From Dehalococcoidia bacterium (GTDB lineage Bacteria > Chloroflexota > Dehalococcoidia > Bin125), in assembly GCA_022822855.1 (NCBI GenBank), contig JAJDYG010000019.1, positions 1 to 36,474 of the forward strand: a stretch of DNA of 36,474 nucleotides, in the 5' to 3' direction. The notes under the pieces were generated by a model, which saw only the letters and a list, made by a program, of their open reading frames with translations, was not told where the DNA came from and did no database searches. Below, one piece after another: positions 17,025-23,828 of this stretch (the stretch's first letter is position 1; the number at the start of each line of letters is the position of its first letter). Made by a program: the position numbers and the translations under genes.

Positions 17025-18341
17025 GTGATTGAGTATCTGCTGCTCTTGGTGGCGTTGCTGGCCCTCTCGGCGTTTTTTTCCAGCTCCGAGACTGCCTATC
17101 TCTCGATTGAGGGCGTGCGCCTCGAACATGAGCGTCGCCGCCGCCTGCCCGGCGCAGACCGCGCCGCTGCCCTCCTGGCCGAGCCGCGACGCCTGCTCGC
17201 CTCGATCCTCGTCGGCAACAACCTCGTCAACACCGGCGCCGCCACCGTCGGCGCGGTCATCGCCCAGGAACTGATCGGCGGCCGCGGCGGACTCAGCATC
17301 GTCGTCGCCACCGTGGCCGTCACCGTCCTGCTCGTCATCTTCGGCGAGATCGGCCCCAAGTCGGTCGCGCTGCACCACAACATGACCGTGGCCCGGTACT
17401 ATTCCTTGCCCCTGATCTGGTGGTCCCGGCTGATCGCCCCCGCCGTGGCCGCGCTGGACTGGCTCTCGAGAATCTGGCTGCGCATCGTCGGCGGCGCCGA
17501 GGAAGCCCATTCCGCCCTCTCACTGGGCGAGCTGCGCACGGCCATCGTGCAGGCTCGCGAGGAGGGCGAGCTGGAGGGCCAGGACACCTCGGTGCTGCTC
17601 GGCGCGCTGCGCCTCGGCGAGACCCAGGTCCGCCGGATCATGACCCCGCGCCCCCAGATCGCGTCGATCGACTCCGCCGCCACCCTCGAAGAGGCCGGAC
17701 GCGCCTTCGGCGAGGCCGGATTCCTGCGCCTGCCCGTCCGCTACGGCTCAGCCGACGACTACATCGGCTACCTCCACGGCTCCGACGTCGTCGCCGAGCT
17801 CGGCCGAGGTAATCGCGAGCGCCGTGTCCGCGAGGTCATGCGCGACGCGCCCGTCGAGTCCGAACGCGCTTCGGTCCAGCGTGTCCTCACCGCGATGCAG
17901 GCGACGGGACAGCACCTGATGCTCCTGATCGACGAGTTCGGCGCCACCACCGGACTGGTCACGCTCGAGGACATCCTCGAACTGGTCGTGGGCAACATCC
18001 GCAGTGAGACCCGCGCCGGCTCCGAGCCGGTCCCCGTGCGCATCGCCGGCGAAGAATTCGTCGAGGGCCGCCGCGGCCTGACCGACTTGGGCGCGGAGCT
18101 GGAGATCGACCTCTCCGACGAGGAGGCGGAAACCGTCGCCGGGATGCTTCTCCAGCGCTTCCGCCGCATTCCCCAGGCCGAGGAGTCGGTCGACCTCTAC
18201 GGCTACCGCTGGACGGTCGCCGAGTCGGACAACCGACGCATCCGCCTGGTCCGTTTCCGTAAGTTGAACCCGATTCAGGCCCATCGCGACGACGGCGACC
18301 CCCGCCACGACCCCCGCAACGACGCCGTCCGTGAGTCCTGA
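17025..18341 (+). CDS. CNNM/CBS-domain membrane protein (hemolysin C / CorC-like)
   Basis: This inner-membrane protein has 438 residues from the GTG at 17025, chosen because AGGGAG lies 7 bases upstream; a GTG at 16998 has no good site. The layout is the CNNM/DUF21 domain with 3-4 hydrophobic helices (SAFFSSSETAYLSI, then LVGNNLVNTGAATVGAV and VFGEIGPK-like VIFGEIGPKS), followed by a CBS pair (about 206-325: RRIMTPRPQIASID and DEFGATTGLVTLEDILEL) and a C-terminal CorC/HlyC transporter-associated domain. The family has been linked to magnesium or sodium-coupled transport; older names call it hemolysin. It is upstream of two tRNA genes. Confidence 0.9.
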   Translation: MIEYLLLLVALLALSAFFSSSETAYLSIEGVRLEHERRRRLPGADRAAALLAEPRRLLASILVGNNLVNTGAATVGAVIAQELIGGRGGLSIVVATVAVTVLLVIFGEIGPKSVALHHNMTVARYYSLPLIWWSRLIAPAVAALDWLSRIWLRIVGGAEEAHSALSLGELRTAIVQAREEGELEGQDTSVLLGALRLGETQVRRIMTPRPQIASIDSAATLEEAGRAFGEAGFLRLPVRYGSADDYIGYLHGSDVVAELGRGNRERRVREVMRDAPVESERASVQRVLTAMQATGQHLMLLIDEFGATTGLVTLEDILELVVGNIRSETRAGSEPVPVRIAGEEFVEGRRGLTDLGAELEIDLSDEEAETVAGMLLQRFRRIPQAEESVDLYGYRWTVAESDNRRIRLVRFRKLNPIQAHRDDGDPRHDPRNDAVRES

Positions 18342-18358
18342 TAGTCTGGTTCAAGCGC

Positions 18359-18445
18359 GCCGAGGTGGCGGAATGGTAGACGCGATGGTCTCAAAAACCA
18401 TTGGGCGTAAAGCCCGTGCCGGTTCGAGTCCGGCCCTCGGTACCA
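18359..18445 (+). tRNA. tRNA-Leu (CAA)
   Basis: Acceptor arm GCCGAGG pairs with CCTCGGT (a G-U at the end pair). The anticodon loop CTCAAAA gives CAA for Leu. A long variable arm (TGGGCGTAAAGCCCGT) marks a class II tRNA, the T-arm is GGTTCGAGTCC, and CCA is encoded. Confidence 0.95.
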
Positions 18446-18459
18446 GGCACACCGAACAT

Positions 18460-18533
18460 TGCCGAGTAGTGTAACGGTAGCACTAGGGTCTTTGGAACCC
18501 TCAGTTCAGGTTCGAATCCTGGCTCGGCAGCCA
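18460..18533 (+). tRNA. tRNA-Gln (TTG)
   Basis: Acceptor TGCCGAG pairs with CTCGGCA. The anticodon loop CTTTGGA within AGGGT/ACCCT gives TTG for Gln. The T-arm is GGTTCGAATCC and CCA is encoded. It lies 14 bases after tRNA-Leu. Confidence 0.95.
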
Positions 18534-18620
18534 ATCACTCTTGAATGTTACATCGTGTTGCGCACAAGTCAGATTCTGCTATGGTATTGCTGAACCATCA
18601 AGCTCCATGGAGGCTACGAA

Positions 18621-19118
18621 ATGTCAGTCCAGCAATTCGAACTGTTTCACGGCGCTGCAATCGTGAAGCTTCTTAGAAAGAAAGGTGGCAATCCACCAAC
18701 GCTTAGAATGATCGAAACCAATCCTTCCACTGATTGGGCCACTTACAAACTGAATGGTGAGTTGTCTCTCTTCCTCAAGCTGAGGACGACCTCGAGGATT
18801 CTGAAAGGTGATGTGAGGACCTGGACCTTTCAGTTTCCGCGCGACAAGCTTGAGCTTCTAGCAAGTAAGCAATACGCAGCGGTCTTGATTTGTGGAATCA
18901 ACAGCTTGGATGCAGCCAAGCATATGGAGACTTGCCTATTGCAGCCTGATGAGCTGAGGCGACTGTTGGATCTTACTGATCTCGGCGGCGCGCAAAGCAG
19001 GAGCATTAGCGTGCGCTGTGAACCAGGCACACAATTGCATGTGTCCTCTCCGCAGATCGAGGATGAGGTAATCGTGGCAAGAGGCGCACTTGATGTCTGG
19101 GAGGTCCCCGGCAGTTAG
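18621..19118 (+). CDS. Hypothetical protein in a low-GC patch
   Basis: This 165-residue protein has a good ribosome binding site (GGAGG) before the ATG. I do not recognise the family. No signal peptide or membrane segment is seen. It opens with a helix (FELFHGAAIVKLLRKKG), followed by apparent strands: DWATYKLN, LSLFLKLRTT, TWTFQFP and AAVLICGIN. An Asp...Lys pattern across two strands followed by an aromatic strand is reminiscent of restriction-endonuclease-like folds, but this is a weak impression. Its first 60 bases are about 47% GC by my count, well below the neighbours, and it directly follows two tRNA genes, which suggests horizontal acquisition. Confidence 0.65.
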   Translation: MSVQQFELFHGAAIVKLLRKKGGNPPTLRMIETNPSTDWATYKLNGELSLFLKLRTTSRILKGDVRTWTFQFPRDKLELLASKQYAAVLICGINSLDAAKHMETCLLQPDELRRLLDLTDLGGAQSRSISVRCEPGTQLHVSSPQIEDEVIVARGALDVWEVPGS

Positions 19119-19494
19119 GCCCCGAACCAGTTTAGAGTGTTGTCCGTGCCTTGTAGAAACTTCTGGTGGCAGCTGAGCGGGCGCTACGTCGGTAGGGTGA
19201 GAAACAGCGGGACACCAAGTGCCATCGGTGGCAGTTCGAATAGAGGAAACCGGCCGGAAAAGGGGACCTCGCGCCCTGAGGAGCCGCGTGTGTCTTGCGT
19301 TCCGCGGGCCTATCAACGCGTCAGATTGACGGCCGAGTATTGGTAAGCTAAGCTGAGCATCGCCAAACAAAGGTGGTCGTCCTCGACCATTCGTCTGCGA
19401 TGGGACGCGCTGTCCGCGTGTCCCCTTCCGAGCTAATGGCGCGGACTCACCTTTGTTTGGCGACAGTGTATCCCGTCGTCGGAAGGGGGCTCGC
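19119..19494. other. Gene-free stretch with an inverted repeat
   Basis: There is no credible gene. The notable content is a perfect 15-bp inverted repeat (19361-19375 and 19448-19462), described separately. Base composition is mixed between the low-GC gene and the GC-rich background. Confidence 0.6.
19361..19462. repeat. Perfect 15-bp inverted repeat enclosing 72 bases
   Basis: CGCCAAACAAAGGTG (19361-19375) and CACCTTTGTTTGGCG (19448-19462) are exact reverse complements. The 102-base unit could be a miniature transposon remnant, a structured RNA, or a paired operator upstream of the small membrane protein gene. No flanking target-site duplication is obvious. Confidence 0.7.
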
Positions 19495-19836
19495 GTGCCA
19501 GATGCCGCAATTGCAGTTGCTGTCATAGCGCTACTTGCGTGCGGAGCGCTTGGTTGCATCGTGCTTTCCAAGAAAGGGCACGGAGCCGGACTAGGGTTCC
19601 TGCTTGGTTCGTTGCTTGGCTTGTTCGGAGTCGCTATCGCCTTGGCCATGTCGCCCACCATGGATCGGCAGGTGGAACGGTGGCGAGCGGTCGAGAAAGA
19701 GATTCGTAAACGCGAGGAGGAAGGGGATCGCGGGATACAGGAACGGGGCGGACGGGAGGTGTCCTCAGCCACGTACGCGGAGAAACAGGAACTGCTGCGC
19801 AGACGATATGAGGAACAGCAGAGGAGCAGGGGCTAG
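19495..19836 (+). CDS. Small membrane protein with a charged helical tail
   Basis: This 113-residue protein uses a GTG start with GGAAGG 8 bases upstream; the longer frame from TTG 19453 would begin inside the inverted repeat and has no ribosome binding site. Two hydrophobic segments (about 4-24 and 33-53, the second Gly-rich: AGLGFLLGSLLGLFG) are followed by a long, highly charged helix (about 57-113, rich in Arg, Glu and Gln) likely to be coiled coil. The family is not recognised. It resembles generic short membrane proteins carried on accessory DNA. Confidence 0.55.
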   Translation: MPDAAIAVAVIALLACGALGCIVLSKKGHGAGLGFLLGSLLGLFGVAIALAMSPTMDRQVERWRAVEKEIRKREEEGDRGIQERGGREVSSATYAEKQELLRRRYEEQQRSRG

Positions 19837-19909
19837 TTTTGGAAAGGCGCTCTGTTGGCTTGGGCCGCTTGTCGCGACGCGCTGTTGCGACCATACTGCG
19901 ACTCAGCCG

Positions 19910-20125
19910 TCAGGCCGATGGCGTGACTAGTTCCCCGGCAGGCTGCGGGATTGGTTTACCGATTCGTTTTGCGGCTTCGAGCCAGTGACCAATGGCGGCC
20001 TGGGCTTCAGCCAATGCTTCCTCATGGCTATCTCCATGCGCCATACAACCCGGCAGCTCAGGGATGTCTGCCACAAACAGATCGTCCTCATCGCTCCAGT
20101 AGATGATGATTTCGTACTTGTGCAT
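19910..20125 (-). CDS. hicB: HicB-family antitoxin (short form)
   Basis: This 71-residue protein starts at ATG 20125 with GGAGG 7 bases upstream; a GTG one codon earlier is also open. The HicB signature is clear: YEIIIYWSDEDDLFVADIPELPGCMAHGDSHEEAL, here split as YEIIIYWSDEDDLFVADIP and LPGCMAHGD, then helix AQAAIGHWLEAAKRIG. There is no C-terminal DNA-binding domain, as in the HicB1/YlxX-like short forms. It overlaps the hicA stop by one base. It is a different sequence from the pair near 6 kb, so the two loci are not recent duplicates. Confidence 0.85.
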   Translation of the reverse strand: MHKYEIIIYWSDEDDLFVADIPELPGCMAHGDSHEEALAEAQAAIGHWLEAAKRIGKPIPQPAGELVTPSA

Positions 20126-20370
20126 CACTCGTCCTCCAGGAGCTTGGAGAGTTCGTGCTGAATGAACAGATCTCGCAATTGCCGTACCTGGTAAGGCTTG
20201 GCGTCGCGGCCTCTGGGTTGCAGGGTAACGACTTCGAGCAGATCCGGTATCTCGTAGATGTGATGACTTCCCCGGATCCGCTCATCGAAACCGAGGGCCA
20301 ACATCAGAGCTCTGAGATCGCGAAAGCGGATGTTGGCGTCTGCCTGGCCGCTCAGAATCCGTCGGAGCAA
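20125..20370 (-). CDS. hicA: HicA-family toxin
   Basis: This 81-residue protein belongs to the larger HicA type: NIRFRDLRALMLALGF, then the catalytic RGSHHIY (Gly34-Ser35-His36) and the conserved end LQPRGRDAKPYQVRQLRDL. This matches HicA mRNA interferases that act with a short HicB. The start is uncertain: TTG at 20370 is used here, while a CTG at 20388 has a better placed GGAG. No ATG is available. The gene is 45 bases from tRNA-Asn. Confidence 0.82.
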   Translation of the reverse strand: MLRRILSGQADANIRFRDLRALMLALGFDERIRGSHHIYEIPDLLEVVTLQPRGRDAKPYQVRQLRDLFIQHELSKLLEDE

Positions 20371-20415
20371 ACGCTGGTGGCGATTCAGTGTGCTGCTCCG
20401 TCATCACGGTAGTCA

Positions 20416-20491
20416 TGGCTGCCCGGGCAGGACTTGAACCCGCAACCTAGCGGTTAACAGCCGCCCGCTCTACCAATTGAGCTACCGGGCA
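20416..20491 (-). tRNA. tRNA-Asn (GTT)
   Basis: On the minus strand, acceptor TGCCCGG pairs with CCGGGCA. The anticodon loop CTGTTAA gives GTT for Asn. The D-arm is AGCTCAATTGGTAGAGC, the T-arm GGGTTCAAGTCC, and CCA is encoded. Confidence 0.95.
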
Positions 20492-20867
20492 TCGCCTTAG
20501 CCATCTTAGCGCGGCACAGCCCCTCGATCATCCCGGCACTGACTCGCCAGACGCACTGCGCCGCCGCACCGACGCTCCCGCTTCACCCTCCCCGGGACAA
20601 GGCCGGATACTATGAGAACAAATGCACGAACAGATTCGCGAGGCGCGCTCCATGACCAGTACAGACCCCGCTCCGAACGCAGCCATTCCTGTCCTCGCCT
20701 GTATTTTTCTGGCCGAAATCAGTCCAAATCGAGCGGAGCCTGATCCTATCTGCCCAGATCTGACCAAACCTGACCATCTGACCGCACGATCACCAGCACA
20801 GGACACGAAATCAGACAGAATCGCCCGGATTTCTCAGCCCCTACCGCCCGCGCACCGCAAACCGTCC
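20492..20867. other. 376-base gene-free stretch
   Basis: No gene is supported. It includes the 10-bp period array at 20741-20784. The rest shows nothing recognisable. It lies between tRNA-Asn and the 3' end of the RNase D gene, so it holds the upstream region of the tRNA and the downstream region of rnd. Confidence 0.5.
20741..20784 (+). repeat. Helically phased CTGAYC array
   Basis: CTG-initial units start at 20741, 20751, 20761 and 20771 (CTGATCCTAT, CTGCCCAGAT, CTGACCAAAC, CTGACCATCT), exactly 10 bases apart, followed by a further CTGACC after 8 bases. The period and motif resemble the array at 8809. Confidence 0.55.
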
Positions 20868-22112
20868 TTACGTCGCCGTAGACAGACCGCCCACTGCCAG
20901 GGGATTTGCCGAAAGCGGGTCGTTGATCCGCAGGCTGATCCGGCCCTCGAGCGCGTCGAGCAGCGGTTCGGCGCAGACCTCGCCTCGCCAGCCCTTGAGC
21001 AGCGGCGGCCGGCCCTCCGGCGAGCGGCCGTTCTCATTCCACGAAACCAGCGCCCGCAGTTGCGCGCTGCCGCCCACCAGGTCGGCGTCGATCTGCTGCT
21101 CCGCACAGGCCGCCGCGAGCACCGACTCGAGGAACAGGACCACCATCCGCGACGGCTTGCCGCCGTGATGGCGAGTCGTGCGCGTGGGCAGATCCTCTTC
21201 GGGAATCGCCAGGGCCGCGTCGATCGCTTGAAGGACTTCGGGGAAATGGGACTGCTTGAGTTGCTTGACCCCGCGCACGCTCGACAGTTCCGCCCTCGAC
21301 GTCGGCCGAGTGGCCGCCATCGCTACGAGCAGATCGTCCGAGGCGATCCGCCGGAAGGGAACGTTGCGCCGGCTCGCCACAGACTCGCGCCAGGCCGAGA
21401 GCTCGCGCAGCGCGGCCAGCGAGCGGGGCGAGAGCTTGTTCGCTCCCGAGAGCCGCCGCCAGCGGTCGGTTTCCCGGCGGCTGAGCCGATTCAGCCGAGC
21501 ATTCGTCTCTTCCTGCAGCCAGCCGAACCGCTGCTGGTTGGGATCATCAGTCATCCGGCTGAGGAAACGGTCGTGCAGCCGGAACAGCCAGCGCACATCC
21601 TCGGCGGCATAGCGGCGCTGGGCATCGGTCAGCGGTCGCTGAAGCCAGTTCGTCCGCGACTGCGACGGCCCGACCCCCCGCCGCAGTTCGCGCCCGACCA
21701 GCTTGTCGTAGGCGATCGGGTAGTAGTGACCGCTGAACGCGGCCGCAAGCTGCACATCGAACAGATCGCCGGGCGCTCGTCCCGTGCGCTGCATGCAGAA
21801 CTGGGCCTCCTGGTCGTGCGCATGCACGATCGTGCGCACCGACGGGTCGGCCATCGCATCCCAGATCGGCTGGTCGGGCGCCTCCTGGATATGGTCGGCC
21901 AGCGGATCGATCAGGAAGATCTCGTCGCGCGTCGCGACCTGCAGCAGCGCGAGCTGCGGCTGATATGTGCGTTCCGAGACAAATTCGGTGTCGAGCCCCA
22001 TCACGCCGTCGGCGCGGATGCGGTCGGCGAGTTCCGCGACATCTTCATGTCGGTCGAGCAATTCGCCGGCCGCCTGCGGTGCGCGCGCGTTATGCGAGGG
22101 GCTCAAGGGCAT
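20868..22112 (-). CDS. rnd: Ribonuclease D-like 3'-5' exonuclease with HRDC domain
   Basis: This 414-residue cytoplasmic exoribonuclease is of the DEDDy class. The catalytic residues visible are Asp41 and Glu43 (GLDTEF), Asp100 (VHAHDQEAQF), and Tyr168 with Asp172 (RRYAAEDVRWL). QSRTNWLQRPLT occupies the place of the usual DW..RPL segment. Residues about 230-320 form a helical HRDC-type region (ANKLSPRSLAALRELSAWRE), and the C-terminus contains a second helical domain. The family trims tRNA and stable RNA 3' ends, which fits a gene close to tRNAs, although that proximity may be accidental. The gene is divergent from rpmJ. Confidence 0.9.
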   Translation of the reverse strand: MPLSPSHNARAPQAAGELLDRHEDVAELADRIRADGVMGLDTEFVSERTYQPQLALLQVATRDEIFLIDPLADHIQEAPDQPIWDAMADPSVRTIVHAHDQEAQFCMQRTGRAPGDLFDVQLAAAFSGHYYPIAYDKLVGRELRRGVGPSQSRTNWLQRPLTDAQRRYAAEDVRWLFRLHDRFLSRMTDDPNQQRFGWLQEETNARLNRLSRRETDRWRRLSGANKLSPRSLAALRELSAWRESVASRRNVPFRRIASDDLLVAMAATRPTSRAELSSVRGVKQLKQSHFPEVLQAIDAALAIPEEDLPTRTTRHHGGKPSRMVVLFLESVLAAACAEQQIDADLVGGSAQLRALVSWNENGRSPEGRPPLLKGWRGEVCAEPLLDALEGRISLRINDPLSANPLAVGGLSTAT

Positions 22113-22209
22113 AAGCAGTTGAAGATTCGTTCGTCCGTCCCCCTGAGGATAGCGACATGTCGGTGATACGTCTGCAACAGACCCGTCAACTGGCGGCGCG
22201 CCTCGCGCA

Positions 22210-22218
22210 TGTTACGAT
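22210..22218 (+). promoter_or_regulatory. Candidate extended -10 before rpmJ
   Basis: TG (22210-22211), one base, then TACGAT (22213-22218) form an extended -10. A weak -35 (CTGGCG at 22190-22195) lies 17 bases upstream. This would give a leader of about 20 bases before the rpmJ start. Confidence 0.4.
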
Positions 22219-22245
22219 CTCCCCAGAGCAGCAATCGGAGCCCCC

Positions 22246-22362
22246 ATGAAGGTCAGAGCATCGGTCAAGAAGCGCTCCCGCGACGACCAAATCGTGCGCC
22301 GCAAGGGCCGCGTCTACATCATCAACAAGAAGAACCCGCGCAACAAGCAGCGTCAGGGCTGA
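22246..22362 (+). CDS. rpmJ: Ribosomal protein bL36, zinc-free (C-minus) form
   Basis: This 38-residue protein begins [11 protein letters not shown] and ends NPRNKQRQG, unmistakably bL36 of the large ribosomal subunit. GGAG lies 5 bases upstream of the ATG. In standard bL36, Cys11, Cys14, Cys27 and His33 bind zinc; here they are Ser11, Asp14, Asn27 and Asn33, so this is a C-minus form that cannot bind zinc in the usual way. In other bacteria such forms are paralogues induced during zinc starvation; here it may be the only copy. It is not beside other ribosomal genes and is followed after 23 bases by a kinase-like gene. Confidence 0.93.
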   Translation: MKVRASVKKRSRDDQIVRRKGRVYIINKKNPRNKQRQG

Positions 22363-22385
22363 TTGGCCCAGTTCGGTCGGGTGGT

Positions 22386-23360
22386 GTGGCGGACGCCGCG
22401 GTGACCCAACAGTCAGCGGAAGAGCGAGCGCGCATCGAGCGCGCGCAGGCAGCGCTATCCGCCTGCGGCGTCGGCGGTGCCGTGTCTAGCATCGAGCGTC
22501 TCAAGGGCCAATCTCACATCAGTTGGCGCGTAGAACGCATCGACGCAACCCCCCTCGTCGTCCGAATAGAGCCCAAGCGAGGCATCCTGCCGCCCTACGA
22601 TCTGCCCTCAGAAGCCCGACTGCTGACTCTGCTCGACCGGGCCGGAATCCCCGTGCCGAAGACGCTCGGATCCTGCGCCGATCTCGGTCCTTCCGAGGAC
22701 GCCGGTAGGGGCTGCATCGTCGTCGATTGGGTCGATGGCGACGTGCTGATCAAGCATCGCCTCGAAGCGGACGTCGCCCGCGCCTACTGCGAGACGCTGC
22801 GGCAGATCCACACGCTCGACTGGCGGGCGGCCGGACTGGACTGGCTGCCGCTACCGCCTGAGTCAGGCCCCGCGATCCATGAACGAGAACAGATCGCGTC
22901 GCGCCTCAAGGCCTTCGGAGTTTTCGATCTGCCGCACATCCGGCGCCTGCGCGAAGCGCTCGACGGCCGAGCCCCTTCGGCCACCGAACCAATGCTCGTC
23001 CACTGCGACGTGAACTTCGGCAACTTCATCCTCCAGCCCGGGCAGCGGGATGAAGCGCCCCGGATCGCGGCCGTGCTCGATTGGGAACAGGCGCATCTCG
23101 GAGACCCGCTCCTCGATTGGGGCCGCCTCGCGGCTGAGGACCTGCTCGGCAATCTCGACCTATCCGACGCCGCGCGACAGGTCATGCGCTCATCGCTGGA
23201 GAGCTACGAACGAAGCGAGGAAGATCTGCACTATTGGACGCTGCACCAGCTCTATAAGCACTCCTCGGCTACCGGAGCGCTCCTTGTCCTGAGAGGCTGG
23301 GACGCGGACCAGATCGCGGAGATGTACCAGGAGCCAACAGAGCGGTTGCTCTCCTGCTGA
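22386..23360 (+). CDS. Phosphotransferase (APH/LvaA-like kinase fold), first paralogue
   Basis: This 324-residue protein uses a GTG start at 22386 (22401 is also possible); no strong ribosome binding site helps decide. The frame extends back through rpmJ, but that part is a shadow. The kinase-like features are the ATP-lobe LVVRIEPKRG, the catalytic loop LVHCDVNFGNFIL (His, Asp, Asn) and the metal segment VLDWEQAHLGDPLLDW. Relatives include the N-terminal domain of ACAD10/11 and bacterial LvaA, which phosphorylate 4-hydroxyacyl-CoA. Drug resistance is less likely. It is a paralogue of the gene at 23829, sharing for example QPYD/LPPYD and DWEQA.LGDPL..DWG. Confidence 0.8.
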   Translation: MADAAVTQQSAEERARIERAQAALSACGVGGAVSSIERLKGQSHISWRVERIDATPLVVRIEPKRGILPPYDLPSEARLLTLLDRAGIPVPKTLGSCADLGPSEDAGRGCIVVDWVDGDVLIKHRLEADVARAYCETLRQIHTLDWRAAGLDWLPLPPESGPAIHEREQIASRLKAFGVFDLPHIRRLREALDGRAPSATEPMLVHCDVNFGNFILQPGQRDEAPRIAAVLDWEQAHLGDPLLDWGRLAAEDLLGNLDLSDAARQVMRSSLESYERSEEDLHYWTLHQLYKHSSATGALLVLRGWDADQIAEMYQEPTERLLSC

Positions 23361-23398
23361 ACACGGAGCTTGGAGGGGCAGGCCTTAGACTCCCCGGT

Positions 23399-23824
23399 AT
23401 GCCCGACGACATCCAGTATCTGGTCCCTTTGCCCGAGATCGAGTCCCGCTACGGGACCAACTCCCTGTTCGGCGAGCAATTCACGGAAATCTCGCGTGGT
23501 CGCACCGTGCTGGAGATGCCGATCACCCGTCATACCGCGGGCGGAGCCAGGGGCGGGGTCCACGGCGGCGTCCTCGCCTCCCTAGCGGACATCGGAGTCG
23601 TGGCTGCCGTGCTCTCCACATGCCGCGTCGGAGAGCAGATGCAGGGCACGTCGGAGTTGAACATCTCCTATCTGCGGCCGGCGGTGGGCTCCAAGGTGCG
23701 GGTCGAGTCAAACGTGATCAAGAAGGGCCGGACCCTGGCCGTTGGTGATGTCGATCTACTCAGCGACCAGGGCAAGCTGATCGCCAAGGCGCGGGTCACT
23801 TACTCAATCTCGCAGACGGGCTGA
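23399..23824 (+). CDS. Hotdog-fold thioesterase (PaaI family)
   Basis: This 141-residue protein has the PaaI/YbgC hotdog pattern: GGVHGGVLASLADIGVV carries the HGG and catalytic Asp region, followed by TSELNISYLRPAVGSKV and a final strand KARVTYSI. Such enzymes hydrolyse acyl-CoA thioesters as tetramers in the cytoplasm. It is placed between two APH-like kinase paralogues with gaps of 38 and 4 bases, so the three are likely one operon acting on acyl-CoA compounds. Confidence 0.88.
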   Translation: MPDDIQYLVPLPEIESRYGTNSLFGEQFTEISRGRTVLEMPITRHTAGGARGGVHGGVLASLADIGVVAAVLSTCRVGEQMQGTSELNISYLRPAVGSKVRVESNVIKKGRTLAVGDVDLLSDQGKLIAKARVTYSISQTG

Positions 23825-23828
23825 CTCG

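Noticed and set aside
18342..20491. Integrated phage or integrative element with integrase
   Set aside because: No integrase, transposase or duplicated tRNA 3' end was found; only an accessory patch is supported.
20622..22166. 514-codon plus-strand frame opposite rnd
   Set aside because: The minus strand encodes a complete RNase D with all catalytic residues; the plus frame is Arg/Pro-rich and has no recognisable features.
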